DNA of 64,000 nt, taken from NCBI GenBank assembly GCA_002449305.1, contig DKDI01000032.1, forward strand, positions 62,001-126,000. Reading direction: 5' to 3'. The notes beneath the pieces are model-generated. The model was not told where the DNA came from. It did no database searches and saw nothing but the letters and a program-made list of their open reading frames with translations. This document shows positions 1 to 8,031 of this stretch, piece by piece. This DNA is from Treponema sp. UBA6852 (GTDB taxonomy: Bacteria > Spirochaetota > Spirochaetia > Treponematales > Treponemataceae). A program made the position numbers and the translations under genes. The stretch's first letter is position 1. Each line of letters opens with the position of its first letter.

Positions 1-2
1 CA

Positions 3-287
3 GAACTAAAAAATTTTGTAAAAATCCACGAAGAGAACTCTGGGCTTCATTTTTTGATTTCAATAAATTCCAAGTTCAGCGGAAAGACTTTAGAAATGCG
101 TCTTAAAAAAAATGGAATAAAAATATCGACACTAAAAGATTTTTTTTATGAGTTTAAAGAGTTTTCAATTTTTTCAGAAGATAGCAAAAATTTTCCAATA
201 GATAAAACATTTGTTGTAAATTATTCGGGCATAGAAAAACAAAAAATTCCAAAAACAGTCGAACTGATTCTGGAATCTATAAAATGA
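3..287 (+). CDS. C-terminal fragment of a MocR/PdxR-like aminotransferase-fold regulator (cut by window start)
   Basis: An open frame enters from the left edge and ends with TGA at 285-287, giving about 94 residues. The visible part reads like the last strand-helix units of a fold-type I PLP aminotransferase domain as found at the C-terminus of GntR/MocR-type regulators: a hydrophobic strand (SGLHFLISINSKFSG), a segment where the family has A..GV.V.P, then VVNYSGI followed by a terminal helix. The N-terminal wHTH and PLP lysine lie outside the window, so the regulator assignment rests on C-terminal pattern only; a plain class I/II aminotransferase is the alternative. It converges on xpt with only 23 bp between the stops. 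Confidence 0.5.
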   Translation, partial: ELKNFVKIHEENSGLHFLISINSKFSGKTLEMRLKKNGIKISTLKDFFYEFKEFSIFSEDSKNFPIDKTFVVNYSGIEKQKIPKTVELILESIK

Positions 288-310
288 AAAAATGCAAAAA
301 GTTTTTTAGT

Positions 311-889
311 TTAGCTTCTAAAAATTATATCGCCATTATACGACATTTTTTCAATTATTGCGCCGCTTTCAACATGAATGCCTCTTTCACGAAGCGCATC
401 TCCGCCAGACTGAAATGCTTTTTCAATTGCAACACAAATTCCCTGCACTTTTGCGCCAGCGTTTTCAGCAATTTCAATCAGACCGTTTAGTGCATTTCCA
501 TTCGCAAGAAAATCATCTACCAAAAGGATTTTATCATCAGAAGAAAGATATTCCCTTGAAATAACAATATTATAATTGCAAGAATTTGTGTGCGACCAAA
601 CTGTGGAATAGTACACATCGTCTGACAAAGCCGCGCTCGTGTGCTTTTTGGCAAAAAGAACAGGAATATTTCCAAATGCTCTGGCAACAGAACAGGCAAC
701 AGCAATTCCGCTTGCTTCAATTGTAACAACTTTCGTTATGTCTACACCGTCAAAAGATTTTTTAAAATCCTCCGCCAATTTATCAAGCAAGCCAACATCA
801 ATCTGATGATTCAAGAAGCTATTTACTTTTAAAATATTTCCTGGCAAAACAATGCCATCTTTTTTTATTCTATCTTCGAGCAATTTCAT
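311..889 (-). CDS. xpt: Xanthine phosphoribosyltransferase
   Basis: Converts xanthine plus PRPP to XMP in cytoplasmic purine salvage. The 192-residue length equals the family norm. The N-terminus has the Xpt hallmark LNHQID (26-31), and the PRPP-binding signature ILLVDDFLANGNA lies at 121-133, followed by the GA.V.G...IEK strand typical of Xpt/PurR-type PRTases. It is the last gene of a minus-strand run (alpha/beta hydrolase, U32 protein, RelA/SpoT, xpt), 43 bp after the relA-like stop. That gap is too short for the purine riboswitch often found upstream of xpt, and none is visible. Confidence 0.93.
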   Translation of the reverse strand: MKLLEDRIKKDGIVLPGNILKVNSFLNHQIDVGLLDKLAEDFKKSFDGVDITKVVTIEASGIAVACSVARAFGNIPVLFAKKHTSAALSDDVYYSTVWSHTNSCNYNIVISREYLSSDDKILLVDDFLANGNALNGLIEIAENAGAKVQGICVAIEKAFQSGGDALRERGIHVESGAIIEKMSYNGDIIFRS

Positions 890-932
890 AACGCAATATT
901 AGAAAAAAAACAGCATTTATGCAACACAGTTT

Positions 933-2843
933 TTAACGCTGCTTTTTATACTGATTTTTTTCAATTTGCTTTTGCCGCGACTTTTCCCTGTTTTGCTCAA
1001 GAAGCTTGTCTTTTTTTTCTTGTTTCTTGTCTGTAGAAGTATCCCATTCAACAGCAACAGATCGTTCTTGAATTGAAGGAATTCTAAGAAAAGTCAAACA
1101 GTCCGCGCGATGAACAGTTATTCCTCTGCTATGCGAAACATAACCGACAATTGGATCTCCAGGAACAGGTTTACAGCATTGCGCAATCGTAACTAAAAAA
1201 TTAGTGTCATTTTCAATGCGGATTCTTCCTGTGAAATTTTGCGACTGCTGTTTTTTTAAAGCTGCCTTTCGTTTTCTTTCTGCGGAATTTTCTTCAGCGA
1301 TTTTTTTTGAATATAAAGTGTTCGCCGCAATTTCCGCCTCGCGTTTTTCTTGAGCTTCCTTGTCAATAAACGTCGGATCATTTTCAACAAGCCAAGAATG
1401 AATTTTTTGCCGCGCCTTTGAAGTCTTTACGGCCTGAAGCTGGCTTTGAGTTGGATGCGCCTGAGGATTTGTAAGGATTTCAATAATCTGTGTATTCTTT
1501 AAAGGCTGAGTAAGAGGAATTATTTTTCCATCAGCTTTTGCACCAACAACTTTTTCGCCTATTCCAGAATGAATCGCATAAGCAAAATCAATCGCATTTG
1601 CACCAGCCGGAAGCTCCTTCACATCTCCCTTTGGAGTAAAGACATAAATTGAATCGCCAAGAAGATCACTTTTTAGTTCCGCAAAAAATTTTTCATCACT
1701 CAAATCTTCATTTCTAAGAGCGCGCAACTGATTTATGATGCTCAGATCTTCTGCCTTTACCATATCGTGGTTAGTTCCCTTTTTGTAAAGCCAATGGGAA
1801 GCAACACCATGCTCGGCAATGCTGTGCATCTCTTGTGTGCGGATTTGAATTTCAAGCGGTTTTCCTTCGCAAATCACAGTTGTATGCAAAGACTGATAAC
1901 CGTTTGCTTTTGGCATTGCAATATAATCCTTGAATCTGCCTTCCATAGGTTTCCAAAGACCATGAACAATTCCAATCAAAGTGTAGCATTCAGATTCCGT
2001 GTTGCAAATTATTCTAAGAGCAAGCAAATCGTAAAGCTCACCAGGTTCCTTGTTGCGTTTTCTCATCTTCTGGTAAATCGAATAAAAATGCTTTGCACGG
2101 CTTGTTATATTTACAGTTATTCCAGCTTTTTCTGTAGCTGTATAAATTTTTTTTACAGCGTTGTTCAAGTACTCGGCTCTTTCTGCTTTTTTTTGCGCCA
2201 CAATTGATTTTATCTGCTGAAAAACTTCCGGGTTCGAATACTTCAAACTCAAGTCTTCCATTTCGCTTTTTACATCGGACATACCAAGACGGCTTGCAAG
2301 AGGACACCAAATATCAATAACTTCTTTTGCGACTGCACGCTGAGCTTGTGCGGAAACAAATTTCAAATTGCGCATACGGTCAAGGCGGTCTGCAAGTTTT
2401 ACAAGAATAACGCGGATGTCATCAACCATAGCAAAAAGCATTTTTCGTATGCTGTCAGCCTGATGCAAAGAAGTTGAATTTATTTTTAATCCAGTTATTT
2501 TCGCAGTTCCATTGCAAATCACAGAAATGTCTTTTCCATATTTCTCTTCAATTTCAGGAAGGCAATCATGGTCCACATCAAGAATATTATGGAAGAAACC
2601 TGCGATAATTGTGTCCGCGCCAAGATTTTTTTCAGCAAGAATTGTCGCCACTCTAAGTGGATGAAGATAATAAGGCTTTCCGCATTTTCGCTTAAGATCG
2701 GAAGTTTTGGAGATTAGATAATTCCATGCGCTTTGGATTCTTTTCCATTCTTCTGGAGTATAGTTTTCAGAAAATTTTTTAGAAAACTGGCTGATTAAAA
2801 TTTCAGGATCAGTTTCTGTAACTTCATTAATTTTTTCTGACAT
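933..2843 (-). CDS. RelA/SpoT-family (p)ppGpp synthetase with degenerate hydrolase site and no ACT domain
   Basis: Makes the alarmone (p)ppGpp from ATP and GTP/GDP. I start at 2843, where AGAGGATTGCCT precedes ATG; an upstream in-frame start at 2891 lacks this site. The 636 residues show an HD-type domain (about 55-165), a synthetase domain (about 245-345) with GRFKDYIAMPKANGYQSLHT, TGS (about 398-459) and a C-terminal GITVHRADC segment near 590, then a basic tail where the ACT domain is expected. The HD pair is H85-N86, the following E-D is D89-V90, and ADRLHN reads ADRLDR, so hydrolysis is probably lost. The RFKD motif is nevertheless the form known from bifunctional enzymes, not the EFDD of RelA. 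Confidence 0.9.
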   Translation of the reverse strand: MSEKINEVTETDPEILISQFSKKFSENYTPEEWKRIQSAWNYLISKTSDLKRKCGKPYYLHPLRVATILAEKNLGADTIIAGFFHNILDVDHDCLPEIEEKYGKDISVICNGTAKITGLKINSTSLHQADSIRKMLFAMVDDIRVILVKLADRLDRMRNLKFVSAQAQRAVAKEVIDIWCPLASRLGMSDVKSEMEDLSLKYSNPEVFQQIKSIVAQKKAERAEYLNNAVKKIYTATEKAGITVNITSRAKHFYSIYQKMRKRNKEPGELYDLLALRIICNTESECYTLIGIVHGLWKPMEGRFKDYIAMPKANGYQSLHTTVICEGKPLEIQIRTQEMHSIAEHGVASHWLYKKGTNHDMVKAEDLSIINQLRALRNEDLSDEKFFAELKSDLLGDSIYVFTPKGDVKELPAGANAIDFAYAIHSGIGEKVVGAKADGKIIPLTQPLKNTQIIEILTNPQAHPTQSQLQAVKTSKARQKIHSWLVENDPTFIDKEAQEKREAEIAANTLYSKKIAEENSAERKRKAALKKQQSQNFTGRIRIENDTNFLVTIAQCCKPVPGDPIVGYVSHSRGITVHRADCLTFLRIPSIQERSVAVEWDTSTDKKQEKKDKLLEQNREKSRQKQIEKNQYKKQR

Positions 2844-2903
2844 AGGCAATCCTCTTCGATTGACTATATCACATATCAAAACTATGGTCAAAAGCAGAAA
2901 AGT

Positions 2904-4370
2904 TTATCTGCCACTGTCTCTGAATTTTCCTTCAATATAATCAGGGTCTTTTGAGCGAAGCAAACTTCCCTGCTGAATTTTTAGCTTTGTGTAGAAAACG
3001 CAAGGATGTCCGTTGCAAACCCAATTGTACAATTCTCCGTTTTCCGGATTCACAAGCACAAAATCTTTTCCCCACAAAATCTTCTGCGCAACAGTATCAG
3101 GAGAAACTATTTCAAGTTCTGTAGATTTTGTAATCATGTTAAGACTTTCAAAATTATACATTTTAAAGCCGGCAATTTTTTCAGCAAAAGGAAGATTCAA
3201 ATCAGGATGTTCTGCAAATCTTTTGTCGGCAGCGGCTTTTGCTTCTGGACAAAGTGAATTGTATTTTTCATTTCGAATTTTTTTATTCAGCGCAGATTTT
3301 TCAAGAATAGCATTTTCATCTTGCAAAGAAAGCTCATTTCCAAATTCCGCAGAAAGCTCAAACGGACTGTCGCTTGCACCGCTTACAGCAACATCCGCAT
3401 CAGATTTATTATAATAAAATCCTGTGGCGAACGGACGATGGCTGACTTTATAAAGCTCTTCAATAAAAGGCTCTGCTTCTGTCTGTGAAATTTTTCCTTC
3501 AAGCGCATCAATTGCCTTTCTGTAAGCCCGCGTAATCAAGGCAACGTAATAGACACTTTTCATTCGCCCTTCAATTTTAAGCGAGTCCACACCGGCATTT
3601 TTTAAATCCGCAAGATGATCTATCATGCACAAATCTTTTGACGATAACACGGCTGTAAAATTTTCTCCTTCGTAAACTGGAAAAAATTCATCAGGACGCT
3701 TATGCTCACGCAAAACAAGGTTTCCACTTTCTGCAATTTGCTTGGCATTTTCTCCAAGACTCGCAAGAACATCATAATCCCAGCGACAAGTATGGCTGCA
3801 AAATCCTTCTTGCGCGCTCCGACCATTTAAATACGCGCTCATCAAGCAACGGCCAGCATACGCAATGCACATCGCACCATGAACAAAACATTCAATTTCC
3901 ATTTCCGGAACTGCATTTTTTATTTCCGCAATTTCTTTTAAAGAAGCCTCGCGTCCCATCACAACCCTAGTGAATCCCAACGACTTATAAACTTTTACAG
4001 CTTCGCGGTTCATACAGCTTGCCTGTGTTGAAAGATGTAATGCCGCTTCTGGGAATTCTTTTTTAAGAATCGGAACAATTCCCAAATCCTGAACAATAAA
4101 AGCATCAATTGGATAATTTTTAAAATACGGAATATTCTGAATCAGCCTGTCAATTTCATCATTGTGAAACGCAATGTTCAATGCGCAGTGAAGTTTTTTT
4201 TGGGGAAACTGTTTTTTCAATTCGCAGACTTTTTTATATTCATCTTCATAAAAATTGTCCGCCTTCACACGCAAAGAAAAATTTTTCAATCCGATGTAAA
4301 CAGCATCAGCACCGTAAATATATCCGTACTTAAGTTTTTCAACATTTCCAGCAGGAGAAAGAAGTTCCAT
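2904..4370 (-). CDS. U32-family peptidase-like protein (TrhP/RlhA-type RNA hydroxylation family)
   Basis: The 488-residue protein starts with MELLSPAGN, the standard N-terminus of the U32 family, and carries the family signature IECFVHGAMCIAYAGRC at 159-175. Cysteines 168, 175, 191 and 195 form the conserved set thought to hold an Fe-S centre in the tRNA/rRNA hydroxylating members. LKIEGRMKS further on is also typical. Characterised bacterial homologues (TrhP, RlhA) are linked to prephenate-dependent hydroxylation of RNA, while others are called collagenase-like peptidases; which applies here cannot be told from sequence. It follows the alpha/beta hydrolase gene by 3 bp, so co-transcription is very likely. 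Confidence 0.85.
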   Translation of the reverse strand: MELLSPAGNVEKLKYGYIYGADAVYIGLKNFSLRVKADNFYEDEYKKVCELKKQFPQKKLHCALNIAFHNDEIDRLIQNIPYFKNYPIDAFIVQDLGIVPILKKEFPEAALHLSTQASCMNREAVKVYKSLGFTRVVMGREASLKEIAEIKNAVPEMEIECFVHGAMCIAYAGRCLMSAYLNGRSAQEGFCSHTCRWDYDVLASLGENAKQIAESGNLVLREHKRPDEFFPVYEGENFTAVLSSKDLCMIDHLADLKNAGVDSLKIEGRMKSVYYVALITRAYRKAIDALEGKISQTEAEPFIEELYKVSHRPFATGFYYNKSDADVAVSGASDSPFELSAEFGNELSLQDENAILEKSALNKKIRNEKYNSLCPEAKAAADKRFAEHPDLNLPFAEKIAGFKMYNFESLNMITKSTELEIVSPDTVAQKILWGKDFVLVNPENGELYNWVCNGHPCVFYTKLKIQQGSLLRSKDPDYIEGKFRDSGR

Positions 4371-4373
4371 ATT

Positions 4374-5330
4374 TTATTCCACCGCGATATTATTTTCACG
4401 CATAAGACGTTCCCGCTCTTTTATTTCGCTTTCTGAAAGTCCGCTTCTTTTGTTTATGTACTGCCCGATTTTTTCAACAGCCGCGTGCGACTCAAGTAAA
4501 AATTCGTCCGCCATCTGAAACATGAACATCATTTCCGGCCAGACATCCAAAGTGCATTTTCCGCCTGAATAAATAATTTTCTGCGCCAAAGTTTCTGCAC
4601 TGTCAACAAGAATTTCTTTTTCGCCGCACTGAATATAAACTTCAGGGAAAGTTGAAAAATCATTTTCAGAAGCAAACAAAGGCGAAACCTGAATATTTTT
4701 TAAATTGGAAGAATAAGTGTAAAGATCGGCCGCATGACGCAGATCTTCGTTTCCTAAAACTTCATCACGGATTTTTTTATTCGAAAGATTTTCAGTTGAA
4801 AGATCAAGCCAAGGAGAAATCAAAATTACTTTTGAAACCAAGCCGCGTTTTTTTTCTTCAGTCCTAAGCATAAGTCCCAACGCAATGCTCGCGCCACTTC
4901 CGTCTGCGGCAAGAATAATTTCTTTAGATTCGCCATCTTCTAAAATTCCGCTGAAAACTTTTTCAACATCTTCAATTGAAGAAGGAAAAGGATAAGAAGG
5001 AGCAAGTCTGAATTCTGGCACAACAACTTTTGCAGAAACAGCATTTGCAAAGATTGAGCAAAAACTTCTCCAGCTGTCCCGCGAGCCGCCAACAAACGAA
5101 CCGCCATGAACATAAATTACAATTCTATTCGATGCAAAAAGCTCAGGCACAAGAATATCGCATTTTACGCCGCCGATTTTTTTTTCAGTGCGCTCAACAT
5201 GATTCGGAATAAAATCCGCTTTGAATTTTTTTTCCAGCTTGCTTCTAAAAGCCTCAACTTCGTTTTTTGGAGACAAAACCAAAGCCTTAAGTTTTTTTAC
5301 CGCAGCTTTTCTGTCAACTTTGATTTCCAT
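4374..5330 (-). CDS. HSL-type alpha/beta hydrolase fold protein with altered catalytic triad
   Basis: I start at 5330 (MEIKVDRKAAV), giving 318 residues; the longer frame upstream overlaps the metA control region. The protein has the hormone-sensitive-lipase type oxyanion motif HGGS at 75-78, a P.FRLAP segment and the W-P-x-M..F-Q pattern near 264-272. The expected nucleophile motif GDSAGG reads ADGSGA (142-147), the acidic residue position has Glu239, and the catalytic His is Phe269. All three triad positions differ, so it may be a non-catalytic member or use a shifted Ser145. It is the first gene of the minus-strand run towards xpt and is divergent from metA. Confidence 0.75.
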   Translation of the reverse strand: MEIKVDRKAAVKKLKALVLSPKNEVEAFRSKLEKKFKADFIPNHVERTEKKIGGVKCDILVPELFASNRIVIYVHGGSFVGGSRDSWRSFCSIFANAVSAKVVVPEFRLAPSYPFPSSIEDVEKVFSGILEDGESKEIILAADGSGASIALGLMLRTEEKKRGLVSKVILISPWLDLSTENLSNKKIRDEVLGNEDLRHAADLYTYSSNLKNIQVSPLFASENDFSTFPEVYIQCGEKEILVDSAETLAQKIIYSGGKCTLDVWPEMMFMFQMADEFLLESHAAVEKIGQYINKRSGLSESEIKERERLMRENNIAVE

Positions 5331-5360
5331 AATTTGAAGATTATAGCAAATTACATGAAA

Positions 5361-5378
5361 ACTTGCTATAATGCGTCC
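5361..5378 (+). promoter_or_regulatory. Extended -10 element of metA with almost no leader
   Basis: TGCTATAAT ends at 5372 and the metA ATG begins at 5379. With normal -10 to start-point spacing, transcription would begin at or within a few bases of the A of ATG. No Shine-Dalgarno sequence is seen before this ATG. The sequence therefore suggests a leaderless or near-leaderless mRNA. Alternatively an upstream ATG at 5354 is used with another promoter. Confidence 0.45.
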
Positions 5379-6293
5379 ATGCCTATAAGAATTGATTCCG
5401 ACCTTCCAGCTAGAAGCACTCTTGAAAATGAAAATATTTTCGTGATGACAGAAGAGCGCGCAGTTTCCCAAGATATACGTCCACTTAAAATTGCGATTGT
5501 AAATTTAATGCCCACAAAGGAAGTTACAGAAACTCAGCTTCTTAGGCTTCTTTCAAATACTCCTCTTCAAATTGACATTTCGCTTGTGCAGATGAAAGGA
5601 CACATTTCAAAAAACACAGACAAAAATCATCTGGAAAAATTCTATATGTCGTCGGAAGAAATTTTCAGCAGGAAATTTGACGGAATGATTATAACAGGCG
5701 CGCCAGTTGAGCAGATTCCATTTGAGCAAGTTGACTACTGGGACGAACTTTGCAAAATAATGGACTACGCGAAAAAAAATGTTTTCTGCACACTTTACAT
5801 TTGCTGGGGCGCAATGGCAGGACTTTATTATCTGCACGGAATAAACAAGCACATTGTTGAAAAAAAGTTTTCAGGAATTTTTTATTCAAAGCTTCTGGAT
5901 TCAAAAGAACCTTTAATGCGCGGCTTTGATGATTATTTTCCAGTTCCAACTTCGCGCTACACAAAAATTCTCACAGAAGATATTGCGTCAAATGAAAAAC
6001 TTTCGCTGCTCGCATATTCAGAAGTAACAGGAGTAACACTTGCAAAGTCCAAAGACAACCGAAGCATTTTTATGACAGGACACTTGGAATACGACCCTGA
6101 AACTTTGGCAGAAGAATACAAGCGCGATTTAAAAAAAGGAATCAATCCTTCAATGCCGGAAAATTATTTTACAGACAATGATCCTTCCAAGCCGATTATT
6201 TCAAAATGGAGAAGCACAGCGCATTTGTTCTATTCTAACTGGCTGAACTACTACGTATACCAAGAAACCCCGTATAGGTTTACTGGAATATAA
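5379..6293 (+). CDS. metA: Homoserine O-acyltransferase (MetA family, residue pattern of the acetyl-CoA type)
   Basis: Activates homoserine by O-acylation for methionine synthesis. Starting at 5379 gives 304 residues, matching the family (about 301-309). The catalytic Cys142 (YICWGAMAG), His235 and Glu237 (GHLEYDP) fall at the exact family numbers. Residue 111 is Glu (TGAPVEQ). In characterised MetA proteins Glu111 goes with acetyl-CoA use and Gly111 with succinyl-CoA, so homoserine O-acetyltransferase activity is predicted despite the common succinyltransferase label. It is a single gene, divergent from the alpha/beta hydrolase and convergent with the MATE gene. No SAM riboswitch fits in the 48-bp gap upstream. 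Confidence 0.93.
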   Translation: MPIRIDSDLPARSTLENENIFVMTEERAVSQDIRPLKIAIVNLMPTKEVTETQLLRLLSNTPLQIDISLVQMKGHISKNTDKNHLEKFYMSSEEIFSRKFDGMIITGAPVEQIPFEQVDYWDELCKIMDYAKKNVFCTLYICWGAMAGLYYLHGINKHIVEKKFSGIFYSKLLDSKEPLMRGFDDYFPVPTSRYTKILTEDIASNEKLSLLAYSEVTGVTLAKSKDNRSIFMTGHLEYDPETLAEEYKRDLKKGINPSMPENYFTDNDPSKPIISKWRSTAHLFYSNWLNYYVYQETPYRFTGI

Positions 6294-6327
6294 AGAAAAC
6301 CTCATCATCAATGCAGCCTAAAATCTT

Positions 6328-7680
6328 CTATTTATCATTGGTTTCAAGCTTCTTCCATCTTTTGATTTCGTTGCGGTACATGAGCATTCCAGCTGTTCCC
6401 GTAATAATTTCTGCGGAAGGAAATGCAATCCAAGTGTACACAAGTCCGAAGAACGAGAGAATCCAGAATATTGGAATCAGGCAAAAAATCTGGCGGATTA
6501 CAGAAAGCAAAAGGCTTCGCTTCATGTCGCCCACAGCCTGAAAGACAACCGGAGTCATCAGAGAAAAAACGCATGGGAAAAAACTTGCGCCGATAATTCT
6601 GAACGCAGGAATTCCGTCTTGCAAAACTTCCGCGCTGTCAGAAAAGACTCGAATGAGAATTTCTGGAATAAGTTCAAAGCACAAAACACCGGCAAGCATA
6701 AGAACAAACGCAATGAGAATAGAATCAAAAACAATTTTCCGGCAGCGGTTAAAACTTTTGCGCGCGTAGTTGTAGCTAAGCACAGGAACAATGCAAGTCT
6801 GAAATGCAAAAAGCGGAATAAAAAAGAAAGTCTGCAACTTGTAATAAAGCCCAAGAACGGTAACGGCAGAATCAGAAAAGCCTGCTAATATCATGTTCAA
6901 AATCATTATGTAGACAACGTACATGAACTGCATGAATATGGAAGGCAGTCCAAATTTGTAAATCGGCAGTGAAAATGTTTTAATATTTTTTAAAGGCGGA
7001 ATCTTTCTAAAGCCTGAAACTCCGGTGATTACGGCGGCGACAATTTGACCTGCAACGGTCGCAATCGCAGCTCCGGCAATTTCAAGTTCAGGAACAATTC
7101 CAAAGCCAAAAATCAAAATCGGGTCAAGGACAGTATTCGTTACAGCTCCTGCAATCTGGGCAATCATTGGAAGCTTCATGTTTCCCTGCGCCTGATGAAT
7201 CTTTGTAAAAATGCTTTCCAAGAAAATTCCTGCGCTTCCGAGCGTAACAATTTTTCCGTACAAAAGCGCATAGTACATTGCTTCCTTCGACTTTGCAGAA
7301 ACGGAAACAAAGCTATACATAAACAGCTCCGCAAGAATAGAAAGAAAAATCCAAGAAAAAAGAGCAAGAAAAATTCCAGTTCCACCGGCACAATCCGCAT
7401 CTTTAGTTTTTCCCTGCGCATACTGGCGAGTCATCAAAATGTTAACTCCGGTTCCAGTTCCCACGGCAATCGCGACAATCAGACATTGCACAGGAAAAAT
7501 CACAGAAAGTGCCGTAAGTCCGTCCACAGAATATCGCCCGACAAAAAAACTATCTACAATATTATAAAGCGACTGAATAAGCTGGGCAGCCATAACAGGA
7601 AGCGCAATTTTGAGCAATATTTTTAGAACACTGTCGCTTCCAAAGAAGTCGGCGGATGTTTTTTGCGAAGGCATTTGCAT
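6328..7680 (-). CDS. MATE-family multidrug/Na+ efflux transporter
   Basis: A 450-residue integral membrane protein with about twelve hydrophobic segments in two similar halves, as in MATE exporters. Typical features are LPVMAAQLIQSLYNIVDSFFVG in the first helix pair (roughly residues 28-49), the internal G.GIFLESIFTKIHQAQGN segment and a second-half counterpart AVGDMKRSLLLS. Such proteins export drugs or metabolites using Na+ or H+ gradients; the substrate is not predictable. The start may be M1 or M3. The gene points away from tetR and shares its upstream region, so control by that regulator is plausible but unproven. Confidence 0.88.
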   Translation of the reverse strand: MQMPSQKTSADFFGSDSVLKILLKIALPVMAAQLIQSLYNIVDSFFVGRYSVDGLTALSVIFPVQCLIVAIAVGTGTGVNILMTRQYAQGKTKDADCAGGTGIFLALFSWIFLSILAELFMYSFVSVSAKSKEAMYYALLYGKIVTLGSAGIFLESIFTKIHQAQGNMKLPMIAQIAGAVTNTVLDPILIFGFGIVPELEIAGAAIATVAGQIVAAVITGVSGFRKIPPLKNIKTFSLPIYKFGLPSIFMQFMYVVYIMILNMILAGFSDSAVTVLGLYYKLQTFFFIPLFAFQTCIVPVLSYNYARKSFNRCRKIVFDSILIAFVLMLAGVLCFELIPEILIRVFSDSAEVLQDGIPAFRIIGASFFPCVFSLMTPVVFQAVGDMKRSLLLSVIRQIFCLIPIFWILSFFGLVYTWIAFPSAEIITGTAGMLMYRNEIKRWKKLETNDK

Positions 7681-7799
7681 AGTGCAAGATTATATTCCTG
7701 CGAAAAAAAATTTACAATAATTTTTGATTACAAACTGAAATACAATGCCGAGGACAAACATCAAGGAAATCTCTAAGAATCTGCCACAACATCTTTCAC

Positions 7800-7828
7800 T
7801 TGACAAAAAAATTCTCTGCCGTTATAAA
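7800..7828 (+). promoter_or_regulatory. Sigma-70-type promoter upstream of tetR
   Basis: TTGACA at 7800-7805 and TATAAA at 7823-7828 are separated by exactly 17 bp. The palindromic operator begins three bases downstream and overlaps the expected transcription start. Confidence 0.65.
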
Positions 7829-7831
7829 ATT

Positions 7832-7846
7832 ACTAATAAAATTAGT
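7832..7846. promoter_or_regulatory. Palindromic operator, copy 1 (probable TetR site)
   Basis: ACTAATAAAATTAGT is an inverted repeat (ACTAA/TTAGT) just after the -10 box of the tetR promoter. A second copy differing at two central bases lies at 11618-11632 in the same position relative to a promoter. Confidence 0.6.
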
Positions 7847-7875
7847 TTGTCAAAAATTCTTTTTACGGAGGGTGT

Positions 7876-7975
7876 ACTAAAAACTTTGTCAAAGATGGCG
7901 TCAAAGTTTTTAGTCAAAAGTTTGCGTTGCAAACTTTCTTATCAAGTGTTGTTTCTCACTTCGTTGCGAAACAAC
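7876..7975 (+). repeat. Three consecutive hairpins in the tetR leader
   Basis: Perfect inverted repeats: ACTAAAAACTTTG 7876-7888 with 7902-7914 (13 bp stem, 13-nt loop); AAAGTTTGC 7917-7925 with 7929-7937 (9 bp stem, GTT loop); GTTGTTTC 7948-7955 with 7968-7975 (8 bp stem, 12-nt loop). They follow one another without overlap and are all downstream of the tetR promoter. Confidence 0.6.
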
Positions 7976-7976
7976 T

Positions 7977-8020
7977 AAAAAAGGCAAATTAAAAATTGAT
8001 ATTTTCAATTTGCCTTTTTT
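7977..8020 (+). terminator. Terminator-like hairpin immediately before tetR (attenuator or sRNA terminator)
   Basis: A 14-bp perfect stem, AAAAAAGGCAAATT at 7977-7990 with its complement at 8007-8020, ends in six T. It sits only 11 bases before the tetR ATG and abuts the Shine-Dalgarno GGGAGG. In form it is an intrinsic terminator, usable for attenuation of tetR or to end a short RNA from the 7800 promoter. Confidence 0.6.
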
Positions 8021-8031
8021 GGGAGGAAATT

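Larger units (their letters stand above)
7681..8031. other. Hairpin-rich intergenic region between the MATE gene and tetR
   Basis: This 351-bp gap has no convincing gene; a 77-codon frame at 7745-7978 is discarded because it runs across the promoter, operator and hairpins. From left to right it holds a sigma-70-like promoter (7800-7828), a palindromic operator (7832-7846), three further inverted repeats (7876-7914, 7917-7937, 7948-7975) and a terminator-like hairpin (7977-8020) directly before the tetR ribosome binding site. Confidence 0.7.

Noticed and set aside
890..932. Purine riboswitch before xpt
   Set aside because: The gap is only 43 bp and lacks the three-way junction sequence.
5331..5378. 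SAM riboswitch before metA
   Set aside because: Only 48 bp separate the divergent genes and the -10 box lies against the start codon.
4374..5471. Longer start for the alpha/beta hydrolase
   Set aside because: The extra 47 residues overlap the metA promoter and coding start and have no family similarity.
7745..7978. 77-codon frame before tetR
   Set aside because: It runs through the promoter, operator and hairpins, has no ribosome binding site and resembles nothing.
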